Counted from the first letter of the stretch, positions 26,793 through 37,010 are shown. The stretch is 64,000 bases of DNA from Desulfobacula sp. (GCA_028280105.1 JANQML010000031.1:1-64000); one strand, 5' to 3'. Made by a program: numbers and translations. Notes: generated by a model from the letters alone, not told the origin.

Positions 26793-27251
26793 TTATTGGG
26801 AATTGTTCTCGGTTGCAAATATGATTTTCCGGATCAGGGATTCAATATCCAGAGAAGATTCCGTATAGTATATCTCATCCCCGGACTTGAGTATGACATC
26901 AGATCCTCCCGGTAAAATGTCTATATATTTTTGGCCTATTATACCAGATGTCTTTACAGATGCAATGATATCTTCCGTCAACTCTATGTTTTTATCAATG
27001 CTGAATTCCACCCGGGCGGTTAATTCTTCTTTATCAATACTGATATTGGACACCGAACCGATTTTCACCCCGGCCATTTCCACCCGGGCACCCGTTTTAA
27101 GCCCGGAAACAGAGGAAAAATTACCGTACAGCTTATACCGGTCCGTCGCTAGCAGGGTTACCTCTCCCAGCACAATTACCAGGTAACCCGCACATGCCAA
27201 ACCGATGATGACAAACAATCCCACATAAAATTCAACTTTTCGTTTATCCAT
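26793..27251 (-). CDS. mlaD: MlaD-family substrate-binding protein (MCE domain)
   Basis: This 152-residue protein has one N-terminal transmembrane helix (VGLFVIIGLACAGYLVIVLG) and one MCE domain (YGNFSSVSGLKTGARVEMAGVKIG). It would form the periplasmic hexameric ring of the Mla ABC transporter. It lies 20 bases downstream of mlaF. The length is normal for MlaD. The C-terminal half has IIGQKYIDILPGG, also conserved in this family. Confidence 0.92.
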   Translation of the reverse strand: MDKRKVEFYVGLFVIIGLACAGYLVIVLGEVTLLATDRYKLYGNFSSVSGLKTGARVEMAGVKIGSVSNISIDKEELTARVEFSIDKNIELTEDIIASVKTSGIIGQKYIDILPGGSDVILKSGDEIYYTESSLDIESLIRKIIFATENNSQ

Positions 27252-27271
27252 CCTCTATCCTCTTGATGCGT

Positions 27272-28018
27272 TTACAAAGAGCGGCTCTGCCCGGTTATAA
27301 ACGCATTTAAAATATCATTATGCGATGACAATACATCTTCACTGGGCCCTGAAAACCGTATAATGCCGTCATCCAGCATGGCAACCCGCTGCGAGATATA
27401 AAAAATCTGGGGAATATCATGGCTGACAATGACCGATGTAAAACCAAACTTATCCCTGTACTCCTGGATCATTGCATATACATTCTTTTTTCTCACCGGA
27501 TCCAATCCGGTTGTGGGCTCATCAAACAGGACCACGCTGGGATCGGTAACCAATGCCCTGGCCAGGGCCACCCGTTTGCGCATACCGCCGGATAACTGTC
27601 CCGGGTATTGGTTCTGGATCCCTGATAATCCAAGCTGTTCCATTTTATAAAACACCTTATCTTTTATATCAGGTTTATGAAAATCCGGGTTTTCCTGCAA
27701 CGGCAATGCGATATTTTCATAAATGGTTAAAAAATCGAACAACGCATTATCCTGGAACATATAACTCAGGTTTTGCTGAAACTGTTTAAGCTTCTTATTT
27801 CCAAGCGCATTTATGGAGATGCCGTCAATATGGATCTCTCCCGAGTCAGGAGAAATCAGTCCGATGATGTGTTTTAACAGCACGGATTTACCGGTTCCGC
27901 TCTTCCCGATGACCGACAGGGTCTCTCCTCTATAAATGCTGAGGTTCACACCTTTTAAAACAGGTTGTTCACCAAAACATTTAAATACATCTTTAAATTC
28001 AATCATAGGAGCGGCCAT
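27272..28018 (-). CDS. mlaF: MlaF-family ABC transporter ATPase
   Basis: This 248-residue ATPase energises phospholipid transport by the Mla complex. It has Walker A (GKSGTGKSVLLKHI), the signature LSGGMRKRVALARAL and Walker B (VVLFDEPTTGLDP). The GGMRKR form is typical for MlaF/TtgA-type proteins. Its start is two bases after the mlaE stop. All four mla genes are read in the same direction from the mlaE side. Confidence 0.94.
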   Translation of the reverse strand: MAAPMIEFKDVFKCFGEQPVLKGVNLSIYRGETLSVIGKSGTGKSVLLKHIIGLISPDSGEIHIDGISINALGNKKLKQFQQNLSYMFQDNALFDFLTIYENIALPLQENPDFHKPDIKDKVFYKMEQLGLSGIQNQYPGQLSGGMRKRVALARALVTDPSVVLFDEPTTGLDPVRKKNVYAMIQEYRDKFGFTSVIVSHDIPQIFYISQRVAMLDDGIIRFSGPSEDVLSSHNDILNAFITGQSRSL

Positions 28019-28020
28019 GG

Positions 28021-28806
28021 TTACACCAGGAAAAAGGTAATGATATAGTCAACGATTAAAATCAGAATGCAGGATTGAACCACGGCATCGGTGGTGGAGA
28101 GGCTCACGCTTCTGGCCCCGAACCCGCTGGAATAATGAGTATAATATCCGCGATAACAACAGACGGTGGTTACCACTACCGCAAAGACCAGCGCCTTTAA
28201 AAACCCGCCGGCAATATCTCCCATATGGACGCTTCCAATGACATTTTCCATGTATACGTATCTGTTGAGGCCCAGCATGACGGATCCGGTAACATATCCG
28301 CCGAATATTCCAACGATATCAAATATGGCCGTCAACAGAGGAAAACTGATAATAGAGGCTGTCAGCCGGGGTGAAAAGAGAAATCGCACCGGGTTAATAT
28401 GCATGGTTCTGAGCGCATCGATCTGCTCTGAAATACGCATGACCCCTATTTCCGCCGCCATGGCGGAACCGGCTCTTGCGGTCACCATGATGGCCGTGAA
28501 CACCGGTCCCATTTCCCGGATCATGCTTAAGGCCACCGCAGACCCCAGGGCTTCTTCAGATCCGAATCTGACAAGGGAATAATACCCTTGAAGTCCGATC
28601 ACCATTCCGGTAAAAAAACCGGTCACCAGAATAACGACAATGGATTTGGAACCGATGAACCGCGTGTGGTCAAGGACTTTTTTGTATTGAAACGGCAGCA
28701 CAACCATATGGATCGCACCGATGGTAAAAAATAAGGTCAGCCTGCCTACAGACTCTATTGAAGCAATGGTTTTAGCACCGATCCGCTGAATGATTCGCAT
28801 GAACAT
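28021..28806 (-). CDS. mlaE: MlaE-family ABC transporter permease
   Basis: This 261-residue integral membrane protein has several hydrophobic helices and the family motifs GLQGYYSLVRFG, REMGPVFTAIMVTARAGSAMAAEIG and MRISEQIDALRTMHINPVRFL. It is the first gene of the mla set. The start codon ATG at 28806 follows an ATG-rich stretch, and a start at the second methionine would also be possible. Confidence 0.93.
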   Translation of the reverse strand: MFMRIIQRIGAKTIASIESVGRLTLFFTIGAIHMVVLPFQYKKVLDHTRFIGSKSIVVILVTGFFTGMVIGLQGYYSLVRFGSEEALGSAVALSMIREMGPVFTAIMVTARAGSAMAAEIGVMRISEQIDALRTMHINPVRFLFSPRLTASIISFPLLTAIFDIVGIFGGYVTGSVMLGLNRYVYMENVIGSVHMGDIAGGFLKALVFAVVVTTVCCYRGYYTHYSSGFGARSVSLSTTDAVVQSCILILIVDYIITFFLV

Positions 28807-28881
28807 GATGCCTGTTTATACCCCGTCCCAGCAGAAAAAACAATCTTAAGATCCCGGGTCAACGGAAAATTGTCGTTTAGA

Positions 28882-28927
28882 ATACGTATAAAAAGAATTG
28901 ACACGTATTAAAAAAAAGAATACGTAT
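28882..28927. promoter_or_regulatory. Three phased operator-like palindromes
   Basis: Sites ATACGTAT (28882-28889), ACACGTAT (28901-28908) and ATACGTAT (28920-28927) have centres exactly 19 bases apart. The outer two lie within identical 13-base direct repeats. A TTGACA hexamer (28898-28903) lies between the first two sites. The gene that follows has a ribbon-helix-helix-like N terminus, so autoregulation is a reasonable inference. Confidence 0.6.
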
Positions 28928-28970
28928 AATTTCAGATTCATCATCGACAAAAGACAGGAGCCGATTAAAA

Positions 28971-29456
28971 ATGACACAAAAAATTACGTTAAGTATCCCG
29001 GATATGCTCCATGAACGATTGACCGAATGGAGAAGTTCATTTAACTTTTCAAAACTTTTCCAAGACGCTTTAACCGAGGCAATTGAAAAAAAAGAGAATT
29101 TTCAAAATCGTCTTTCCAATGACATGGATATGGGGGAGATCATCAAACGGCTCCGGCGTGAAAAACTGACCTGGGGGAAAAAACATTTTGAAATCGGTAA
29201 GAAAGAAGCCCTGGGATGGGCCCGGACTGCAAAATACGAAGCCCTGTTATACGTCACCTCATTTGAACGGTATTATGATATTATTTTCGATCCCCAAATG
29301 ATTCACTATTTCAAACAGGCCTATCAGACGGCAGGGCTGGTGCCCTACCCTGAGGCCGGGCCGGCGGAACAGCTGCCGGATCATGACAAAAAATTTATTG
29401 ACGGATGGTTTAACGGCCTGCATGAATTCTGGGATCAGGTAAAGGATAGAATATAA
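28971..29456 (+). CDS. Ribbon-helix-helix-like protein, function unknown
   Basis: This 161-residue protein begins with ITLSIPDMLHERLTEW, then a predicted helix pair through residue 45 (KLFQDALTEAIEKK), which looks like a ribbon-helix-helix DNA-binding unit. The remainder is mostly helical and charged, with no motif I recognise. Three phased palindromes lie in front of it. Its stop is two bases before the giant activase gene, so the two are probably one operon and this protein may regulate it. AGGAG precedes the start codon. Confidence 0.6.
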   Translation: MTQKITLSIPDMLHERLTEWRSSFNFSKLFQDALTEAIEKKENFQNRLSNDMDMGEIIKRLRREKLTWGKKHFEIGKKEALGWARTAKYEALLYVTSFERYYDIIFDPQMIHYFKQAYQTAGLVPYPEAGPAEQLPDHDKKFIDGWFNGLHEFWDQVKDRI

Positions 29457-29457
29457 A

Positions 29458-32400
29458 ATGAATGAAAACACACGTATTCTTAGCATTGATGTCGGTTCTG
29501 TCTCTGTTCACATTGCCGTCACAGACAGCCGGGGCAACCTGGAATCCCTTGTCAGCACCGATCATTCCGGTGAGGTGAAACAGACCTTAATCCGTTTGAT
29601 GGAACCGTTGAATCTCAAGCAGATCACCCATATCGCATGTTCGGAATCCACGCCCGCTTTTATCCGCTCATCAAAAGTCTTTGATGAACAACTGAGTCTG
29701 ATCCGGGCGGCTCAATCCTTACACGCCTCGTTTGACGCCATTCTTCACATCGGCGGTGAAAAATTTTCCCTCAGCTGGTTCGACAAGCATCAAAACTATA
29801 TGGGAGCCAAACATAACACCTCCTGTGCTGCCGGTACAGGCAGTTTTCTCGATCAGCAGGCCCGGCGCCTGAACCTTTTAAACGGTTCCCATGAATTAAG
29901 CCAAAAGGCGTTAAACAATAGAAAAAAAATTCCTGACATTGCCACCCGGTGTGCGGTATTTGCAAAAACCGATTTAATCCACTCCCAACAGGAAGGATAT
30001 GATATCGAACAGATCTGCGACGGACTGACCCTGGGACTGGCTAAAAATGTTGTAAACACTCTGTTTACCAGCCGGGACATCCAAGGGACCGTCCTGTTTT
30101 GCGGCGGTGTGTCAAAAAACCGGTCCGTAACCAACCATCTGCAAGACCTGACCGGCCTGACGTTTACCATTGATGAGAACTCCCACGGATACCCCGCTGT
30201 TGGTGCCGCCCTCCTTCTTTTAGACGAGATAAGACAGAATCCGGCTCTTGAATCCTGTTCCCTTGATTCAATCTCCGATATCTTTCTCGAATCGGATAAA
30301 CAGAGAGATGCCGTCTACCCGGAACTTGAATTAAAATTATCCACCTATCCGGAGTTTACGTCATTTCACTCCTTTGTATCGGACAACGTGGAGGTGGATA
30401 TTTACCAGGACCCAAAGACGGTCAGCACATCACACACCTACCTGGGTCTTGATGTCGGATCGACCAGCACGAAGAGTATCCTGATCAATACGAACGGTGA
30501 ACCCATTGTGGGGATCTATACCAAGACCGCTTCGCGACCGGTTCAGGCCGTACAGAAAATCTTTAAATCCTACCACGAATTTTTTGACCGATACGATCTG
30601 ACCACCCGTGTCCTGGGGTGCGGCACAACCGGTTCGGGACGACGGATCAGCGGAAAGATTATCGGTGCCGACATTGAACCGGATGAAATCACGGCCCATG
30701 CCACGGCCGCTTCTTTTTTAAAAAAAGAGGTGGATACGATCATTGAAATCGGCGGCCAGGATGCTAAATTCACCCTGCTCAAAGACGGCATGGTCACCTT
30801 TTCCGTTATGAACACGGTCTGCGCTGCCGGTACCGGCTCATTTATCGAAGAGCAGGCATTGAAGCTGGACTGCCCCCTGTCTGAATATTCCAAACAGACC
30901 CAAGGGGTTAAGTCCCCCATGACCAGTGACAGGTGCACCGTGTTCATGGAAAGGGATATCAATTATTATATGGCCCAGGGGTATGAAAAAAGTGAAATCC
31001 TGGGCTCGGTTCTCCACTCGGTCAGGGATAATTATTTGAGCAAAGTGGCCAACATGTCCCAAATCGGAACATGTGTACTGTTCCAGGGGGCCACCGCCCG
31101 TAACAAGGCATTGGTCGCCGCATTCGAACAAAAACTGCAGCAGCCCATCCACGTATCACGTTACTGCCATCTCACCGGTGCGCTGGGTGTTGCCCTGCTC
31201 TTACGGGAAAAAACAGAGAAGCCATCCAACTTCAGGGGATTTGGCCTGTTTAAACAACAGATACCGCTCAGGCAGGAAACCTGCAAACTCTGCACCAACC
31301 ACTGCAAGCTCACCATTGCCGAGATGGATGGAAAAAACCTGGCATACGGATTTTTATGCGGCAGGGATTATGACACCCAAAAACGGGTTTCCAAGCCGTC
31401 CGGATACAATCTGCTGGCCACCCGTAAAACAGCCCGAATAAAACCGGAAAAGTCAACCGTTAAACACGATTTCACCATTGGCATCCCAAAAGCGCTCCAT
31501 ATGTTTGAAGACCATGATTTCTGGCGCTACTTCTTTAAAAATCTGGGAATTAAAACCATTTCAAGCAGGCCGCTGAAGCAGCCGGTCCGTTTGGGCAGGG
31601 ATATGGCAGGTGCTGAGTTCTGCGCCCCGGTTGTGGCTCTGCACGGTCATGTTTCTTATCTGATGGAAAAGGCAGACTATGTCTTTTTACCGTTCTACTA
31701 TGAAGATAAGATGGATACACGGGACAGGCGGCGCCAGCATTGCTACTATACCCAGTTCATTCCGTCGGTGATTTCCTGCCTGCCGTCGGTTGACCGGGAT
31801 AAGTTGCTGACACCCATCATCAAATATCTATACACCCATTTTCATACTAAACTGGAGATTTATAAGATATTAAAAGAAATATCATCGGAATTTTTATTCT
31901 CCTTTTTCGATATTTCATCGGCATACGACAAGGCCACTGCACTTCAAAAAAGAAAAACAGACCGGTTAAAATCGATATACGCGCAACATAAATCCACGGG
32001 CGGTTCACTCAATGTCGCCCTGTTGGGCCGGCCTTATACGATTTTGACCGATACCATGAACAACAATATTCCCGGCATATTTGAAAACCTGAACGTTAAA
32101 ACCTTTTTCCAGGATATGCTCGATTATGAAAATTATGATTTCACTCCCATTGAACCGTTGTTAAAAGAAATTCACTGGAAATATGCCGCACAGGTTTTAC
32201 AGGCCGCCTATCTGTGCGCTCAAACGGATAACTTGTATCCCGTGTATATCAGTTCATTTAAATGCGCACCCGACTCCTTTGCCATTGATTATTTTAAAAG
32301 AATCATGGAAAAACACAACAAGCCCTACCTGATTCTGGAATTGGACGAGCATGATTCAAGTGTGGGTTACGAAACCCGGATTGAGTCGGCTGTGCAGGCA

Positions 32401-33672
32401 TTTTCAAACCACAAACGGTCCGCAGCACCTCCAAAAATGCAACCCTGTACCGATATGCATCCGCGATTTTTAAAAAAGCTGAACCAGAAAACCATTATAT
32501 TTCCCAACTGGGATGCCTACAGCGGGCAGTTGATTGTATCCGTGTTTAAAAGTGAAGGCTATAAAGCCGTTTTAATGGAGGAAACCCCGCACACCCTGAA
32601 AGAGAGCATGCTGACAAATACCGGACAATGTATCCCGTTAAACGCTGTGGCCGCCGGCTTTGTCCATACGGTTAAGAAATACGGCCTGGACCCGGGTGAC
32701 ACGATCCTCTGGCTGAACCCTTCTGAAATTGCCTGTAATATCAAGATGTACCCTTATCATATTCAAAAAATCCTCGACCGCCACGGATCCGATTTCGAGA
32801 ATACAAGTATTTATAAAGGGGAGCTTTCCCTGTTTGATATTTCATTTAGAGCATCCACCAATGCCTACTACGCTTATATGTTCGGCGGGCTGCTCCGCAG
32901 TGTGGGGTGTCGAATCCGGCCGTATGAGATCACCAGAGGGGAGACGGATCAGGCAATTGACACCGCGTTACGCATTTTGTGCGACGCCTTTGAGAACGGA
33001 GAATCAAAGGAGATCGCATTAAAACGATGCAAGGATCTGTTTTTAAATATAGAGACCCGGAAAGGAAACCGCCCAAAGGTCGGAATTTACGGTGATTTGT
33101 ACGTCCGGGACAATCATGTGATCAATCAGGACCTGGTCAGATTTATTGAAGAAAACGGCGGGGAAGCCGTTACAACCCCCTACTATAAATATGCGAAGAT
33201 CATTGCCAATGCCTATTTTAAAAAATGGTTTAAAGAAGGCCGGTATTTAAGCCTGATATCCTACAAATCTTTGTTAACGGTAATGAAGACGATGGAAAAA
33301 CGGTATTTCCCCTATTTTGAACCGTTTTTGCAAAAAGAGGAGTTAATGGTTTCGCATTCCTATGAAAACATTTTAACCGATTACGGTATTCGAGAGGAAC
33401 ATACGGGCGAGTCCATGGATAATATTTTGAAAATTCATCATATTATCAGCGAATATCCGGATCTGAGACTGCTGGTGCAGACCAACCCCGCGTTTTGCTG
33501 TCCCGGGTTAATCACCGAAGCCATGGCCCTGAAGATAGAGGCCAAAACCGGTGTTCCCATAGTCAACATCACCTATGACATATCCGGGGGAAACAAAAAC
33601 AAGGTGATTATTCCCTACATTAAGAACCGGAACGGAACTGATCAGTCCCAGAGCCGGAAAGTTTCGGTCTGA
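29458..33672 (+). CDS. Giant BadF/BcrA-type activase with tandem ASKHA domains and DUF2229
   Basis: This 1404-residue protein starts with two ASKHA ATPase modules of the BadF/BadG/BcrA/BcrD family, at about 5-275 and 325-595. Cluster-ligand cysteines are visible in the second (TVCAAGTGSF, SDRCTVFMERD), and the first has CAAGTGSF. A DUF2229 region follows from about 675 (IGIPKALHMFEDHDF) with a C-terminal dehydratase D-like part. Such proteins hydrolyse ATP to drive low-potential electrons into 2-hydroxyacyl-CoA dehydratases or benzoyl-CoA reductase-like enzymes. No dehydratase gene is present in the window. The 3' end overlaps the convergent membrane gene by about 30 bases. Confidence 0.85.
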   Translation: MNENTRILSIDVGSVSVHIAVTDSRGNLESLVSTDHSGEVKQTLIRLMEPLNLKQITHIACSESTPAFIRSSKVFDEQLSLIRAAQSLHASFDAILHIGGEKFSLSWFDKHQNYMGAKHNTSCAAGTGSFLDQQARRLNLLNGSHELSQKALNNRKKIPDIATRCAVFAKTDLIHSQQEGYDIEQICDGLTLGLAKNVVNTLFTSRDIQGTVLFCGGVSKNRSVTNHLQDLTGLTFTIDENSHGYPAVGAALLLLDEIRQNPALESCSLDSISDIFLESDKQRDAVYPELELKLSTYPEFTSFHSFVSDNVEVDIYQDPKTVSTSHTYLGLDVGSTSTKSILINTNGEPIVGIYTKTASRPVQAVQKIFKSYHEFFDRYDLTTRVLGCGTTGSGRRISGKIIGADIEPDEITAHATAASFLKKEVDTIIEIGGQDAKFTLLKDGMVTFSVMNTVCAAGTGSFIEEQALKLDCPLSEYSKQTQGVKSPMTSDRCTVFMERDINYYMAQGYEKSEILGSVLHSVRDNYLSKVANMSQIGTCVLFQGATARNKALVAAFEQKLQQPIHVSRYCHLTGALGVALLLREKTEKPSNFRGFGLFKQQIPLRQETCKLCTNHCKLTIAEMDGKNLAYGFLCGRDYDTQKRVSKPSGYNLLATRKTARIKPEKSTVKHDFTIGIPKALHMFEDHDFWRYFFKNLGIKTISSRPLKQPVRLGRDMAGAEFCAPVVALHGHVSYLMEKADYVFLPFYYEDKMDTRDRRRQHCYYTQFIPSVISCLPSVDRDKLLTPIIKYLYTHFHTKLEIYKILKEISSEFLFSFFDISSAYDKATALQKRKTDRLKSIYAQHKSTGGSLNVALLGRPYTILTDTMNNNIPGIFENLNVKTFFQDMLDYENYDFTPIEPLLKEIHWKYAAQVLQAAYLCAQTDNLYPVYISSFKCAPDSFAIDYFKRIMEKHNKPYLILELDEHDSSVGYETRIESAVQAFSNHKRSAAPPKMQPCTDMHPRFLKKLNQKTIIFPNWDAYSGQLIVSVFKSEGYKAVLMEETPHTLKESMLTNTGQCIPLNAVAAGFVHTVKKYGLDPGDTILWLNPSEIACNIKMYPYHIQKILDRHGSDFENTSIYKGELSLFDISFRASTNAYYAYMFGGLLRSVGCRIRPYEITRGETDQAIDTALRILCDAFENGESKEIALKRCKDLFLNIETRKGNRPKVGIYGDLYVRDNHVINQDLVRFIEENGGEAVTTPYYKYAKIIANAYFKKWFKEGRYLSLISYKSLLTVMKTMEKRYFPYFEPFLQKEELMVSHSYENILTDYGIREEHTGESMDNILKIHHIISEYPDLRLLVQTNPAFCCPGLITEAMALKIEAKTGVPIVNITYDISGGNKNKVIIPYIKNRNGTDQSQSRKVSV

Positions 33673-34466
33673 CGTTCACCGGGCAGATACGCTTTTATTT
33701 CGGGGTAGCGTGTCAAATATCTGTTTTGAAAATCGATCCGTTTCACGTTGAACCGGTTGTGCGAATCAACGGACCGGCGGTACCGGATATAGTATTCATC
33801 ATAATTCCTCAGATATTCGGGATCTTTATGTTTGGCAATATTATAAAAATTCTTATACGTATATCTTAACAATGCCTCAAAATCGTCCAGATATTTTAAA
33901 AGGCTTTCATAGTGCTGAACCACATCCCGGTTATTGTAAAAATTATGTATGTTAAAGACCCATTCCAAGTCTTTTTTGGTAAAAAAGACCTTGTTGTTTC
34001 CGGTATATTCAACCAAGTCGTCAATCGCTTTTTTATTGGCACGCTTTATCTCTCTCAGTTCACCGATAAAATCAATGGTTGCCTTTATTCTGCTGATCTG
34101 GGATGCCACCTTGCTTAAATTTTCAAGTTTAACCAATGCATTGTCCAGCTCAATGGTGCTTTGACGCAAAATATTGCTCAAATCAATCATGTGCCGGGTA
34201 ACCGGCGATAAACGTTCATAGGTCTTTTTTTCCATGTATCGTGAATAGAGAAAAAACTCGATTCCGCCCACGGCTGAGAAAACGGCCAGAAAAATCATGA
34301 TCAGAATAATACCGGATTCCTTCCGGATTTTATAAATAAAAAGCGGGGTCGTAATCGGTGCAAAAAAGACGACGGCCGCCCACCATTGGGGGTGTTTTTT
34401 TGTCCGGCATTCATAAGCCATCAAAGCGGCAAGGATGACAATAAACGGGAAATAGAGATAGTACAC
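33642..34466 (-). CDS. Membrane protein of unknown function with cytoplasmic helical region
   Basis: I do not recognise this 274-residue protein. It has about three hydrophobic segments in the first 80 residues, then a long, charged, probably coiled-coil region (about 85-270) rich in Lys, Asp and Tyr, without cysteines in that part. It starts two bases after the comEC stop on the same strand, suggesting co-expression. It ends inside the tail of the convergent activase gene. Confidence 0.65.
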   Translation of the reverse strand: MYYLYFPFIVILAALMAYECRTKKHPQWWAAVVFFAPITTPLFIYKIRKESGIILIMIFLAVFSAVGGIEFFLYSRYMEKKTYERLSPVTRHMIDLSNILRQSTIELDNALVKLENLSKVASQISRIKATIDFIGELREIKRANKKAIDDLVEYTGNNKVFFTKKDLEWVFNIHNFYNNRDVVQHYESLLKYLDDFEALLRYTYKNFYNIAKHKDPEYLRNYDEYYIRYRRSVDSHNRFNVKRIDFQNRYLTRYPEIKAYLPGERQTETFRLWD

Positions 34467-34468
34467 AA

Positions 34469-36973
34469 TTAAAGATCCTTATAGGTTGTTATATGGAACG
34501 AGTTACCGGCACTGACCGTAAATACGGCACCGTGTTGATCTGTCCGATAAATTTTTACCCCCGCTTCCCGATACCGGTTCAGCACTGCCGGGTGGGGGAA
34601 TCGATATCGATTCTGCCAGCCACAGGGTATTATTACACTTTCCGGCTCCACTTTATCAAGAAAAAACTGGGTGGATGAGGTTGAACTGCCGTGATGCGGT
34701 GCCATGAGGACGTCACTTTTAAGCTTGAACCCGTATTCTCTGGCCAGCCGGAACTCTCTTTCTTTTAAAATATCGCCGGGAAAGAGGAATGAAAAACCCT
34801 CAAAGCCAAGCTTAAAAACCAGGGACCTGTTATTCAGGGTTTCATGGGCAGCCGTTGAATTAAAAAAGGTCAGGCGAAGGTCATCGGCCGTCATCTGTTC
34901 GGGGAAAAAGGGAGGGGTGATGATTTTGATCCCTCTTTCCCTGCACAACCGGATCATCTTTTTATAATTTACCGTATCATTGGTGTCCGTGTTTTTGATC
35001 AGGTAGTCAACCTTAAAGTTTTCAAGCAGATAGACCAGGCCGTTTAGATGGTCGGATTCAGGATGGGACAAAATCACATAATCTATTTTTTTTATCCCCT
35101 GCTTCCATAAAAACGGTGCAACTATATATCGGCCCGGGTCAAAGGATGATAAGCCTGAAAATCCGCCCCCGTCTACCAACAGGGTCTGATCGGCGCTAAA
35201 GCGGTTGTTTCCGGATCCAACGGTATGGGCTTTGTCCCTATCGACTTCAAAGGCACCGGTTTGAATCACACTGCATGATCCCTGCCCGACATCAAGGGAG
35301 GTTATTTTCAGCACACGATCCGTTTGGGTTTGCCCCAAATATGAAGGGTATGAAAAAATCGTAACCCCAAAACAGAGAATGGAAACAAAAATGGAACCTG
35401 CCGCTCTTAACCGATGGGTATTCATCCACATATAAAAAGCAATCAGCGCAAAGTAAATCCCCGTAATCTGGACAGGTTCCATCTGCGTGATCCGAAACCA
35501 TGCAAAGGGAAAAGAAGAGAGGATGTCGGCAAACCAGACAACGGTCAAGGTGAGGTGCTCGGCTAAAAAGACAAGCCACCGGGTGATACCGGGAAGAATT
35601 AAAAACCCGGCCAGTGAAACAAATCCCAACGGAAGGACGATAAAACCGAGAAGCGGTATGGCAACCAGATTACCCAGGAACTGAACCAATGACATCATAT
35701 GAAAATAATGGGCGGTCAGCGGCGCGGTTCCCAATCCGGCAAAGAGCGTGACAAAACAGATACCTGTTATTTTTGATACCCATTTATTTTTAAAATAAAT
35801 CTCTTTTTTCTTTAATAATTGCATGCCTGAAACAATGCAGAAGACTGCGGCAAACGAGAGCTGAAAAGAGATACTGAAAAGAGCCGCGCTGTCCCGTAAC
35901 AGAATAAGGATGCCTGCCACGCAAAGACCGGATATCAGATCGGTTTCATTCTCAAAAACAAATGAGAGTAAAAAAACCGTTGTCATAATAAATGCCCGTT
36001 GGGTGGATGGGGAAAATCCTGAAAAGAGCGTATACCAGAACAGGACAAAGATCGTTGTCATACAGGCGACTCGTTTGCACATCCCGGAAGCGGTTAACCG
36101 GCGAAACCGGGCCATGGACAGAAACGACAGTTGATAGACCAGCCGGAAGACCAACAGTCCGATAATGGACAGATGAAGTCCGGATATGGCAAGCAGGTGG
36201 CTGATGCCCGCCTTTGAAAACAGATCCCGAAGATCCGCGGGAATCAATTCCTTTTTGCCGGTGACAAGGGAGACAATGATTTTTCCGGCGGTTGAATCAT
36301 CCGTCAATTGGAGGACATGGCGGCTAAATTGATTTCTAACGATTTCAAGCCGGCGAATCCAGGATGAAAGATCTCCGAACGGATCCGGTGAAGAGATAAC
36401 CTTTAACCGTTTAATATTTGTATAGGCTGTCCCGAATATTTTTTTCCGTTTGAGAAATGTCCGGTAGTCAAAGGCGCCCGGATTCTGAAAATTCCGAATC
36501 GATCTGATCGTCGACACCAGCTCAATCCGGTCACCGAATCCAAATTGATGAGCCCCATCTCCGTAGATGGATAGATATATGTTTCCGGCAACCGGCTGTT
36601 TAATACCTGCTTTGGAGACAATATGACTGCAATCCAGTACAAACCGGCTTTTATGGTTGTAATGTCTTGCAAAAGACCGGATGGTTCCCGAAATCGTGTA
36701 CGCCTCTGAATCCAGGTAATGTGATATATGATGATCCGGGAGGGGGGCGTGCATCCGGGTCTGGTAACTCAGGCATCCCAGGCAGATAAAAAAAATAAGG
36801 CAGGTAAAAAACCGGAGCGGTTTAATCACACAGAAGAGTATCAAACATGTTCCCCCTGTCCAGGCAAAGAGCGCACGCATGTCCGGTATTGCATCACCCA
36901 GTGCAATACCGGCACACAGGCAGGCAAACAGATAAAGCGCAACAGGTTGGAGAGGTCGAAAAAACGCGTTCAC
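34469..36973 (-). CDS. comEC: ComEC/Rec2-family DNA uptake protein
   Basis: This 834-residue protein has an N-terminal DUF4131 part, a central competence-type membrane domain (HLLAISGLHLSIIGLLVFRLVY near residue 250) with many helices, and a C-terminal metallo-beta-lactamase-fold domain. That domain carries LSHPESDHLNGL and MAPHHGS. ComEC forms the inner-membrane channel for transformation. The length is typical of full ComEC, and the type IV pilus genes elsewhere in the window fit a DNA-uptake role. It is followed two bases later by the membrane gene. Confidence 0.9.
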   Translation of the reverse strand: MNAFFRPLQPVALYLFACLCAGIALGDAIPDMRALFAWTGGTCLILFCVIKPLRFFTCLIFFICLGCLSYQTRMHAPLPDHHISHYLDSEAYTISGTIRSFARHYNHKSRFVLDCSHIVSKAGIKQPVAGNIYLSIYGDGAHQFGFGDRIELVSTIRSIRNFQNPGAFDYRTFLKRKKIFGTAYTNIKRLKVISSPDPFGDLSSWIRRLEIVRNQFSRHVLQLTDDSTAGKIIVSLVTGKKELIPADLRDLFSKAGISHLLAISGLHLSIIGLLVFRLVYQLSFLSMARFRRLTASGMCKRVACMTTIFVLFWYTLFSGFSPSTQRAFIMTTVFLLSFVFENETDLISGLCVAGILILLRDSAALFSISFQLSFAAVFCIVSGMQLLKKKEIYFKNKWVSKITGICFVTLFAGLGTAPLTAHYFHMMSLVQFLGNLVAIPLLGFIVLPLGFVSLAGFLILPGITRWLVFLAEHLTLTVVWFADILSSFPFAWFRITQMEPVQITGIYFALIAFYMWMNTHRLRAAGSIFVSILCFGVTIFSYPSYLGQTQTDRVLKITSLDVGQGSCSVIQTGAFEVDRDKAHTVGSGNNRFSADQTLLVDGGGFSGLSSFDPGRYIVAPFLWKQGIKKIDYVILSHPESDHLNGLVYLLENFKVDYLIKNTDTNDTVNYKKMIRLCRERGIKIITPPFFPEQMTADDLRLTFFNSTAAHETLNNRSLVFKLGFEGFSFLFPGDILKEREFRLAREYGFKLKSDVLMAPHHGSSTSSTQFFLDKVEPESVIIPCGWQNRYRFPHPAVLNRYREAGVKIYRTDQHGAVFTVSAGNSFHITTYKDL

Positions 36974-37010
36974 GGTCCCTCGCCCGATTGAAACGGATTT
37001 ACCTTAACAC

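Noticed and set aside
28898..28930. Promoter TTGACA-TATAAT before the RHH-like gene
   Set aside because: The spacer is 21 bases. Left as operator context rather than called a promoter.
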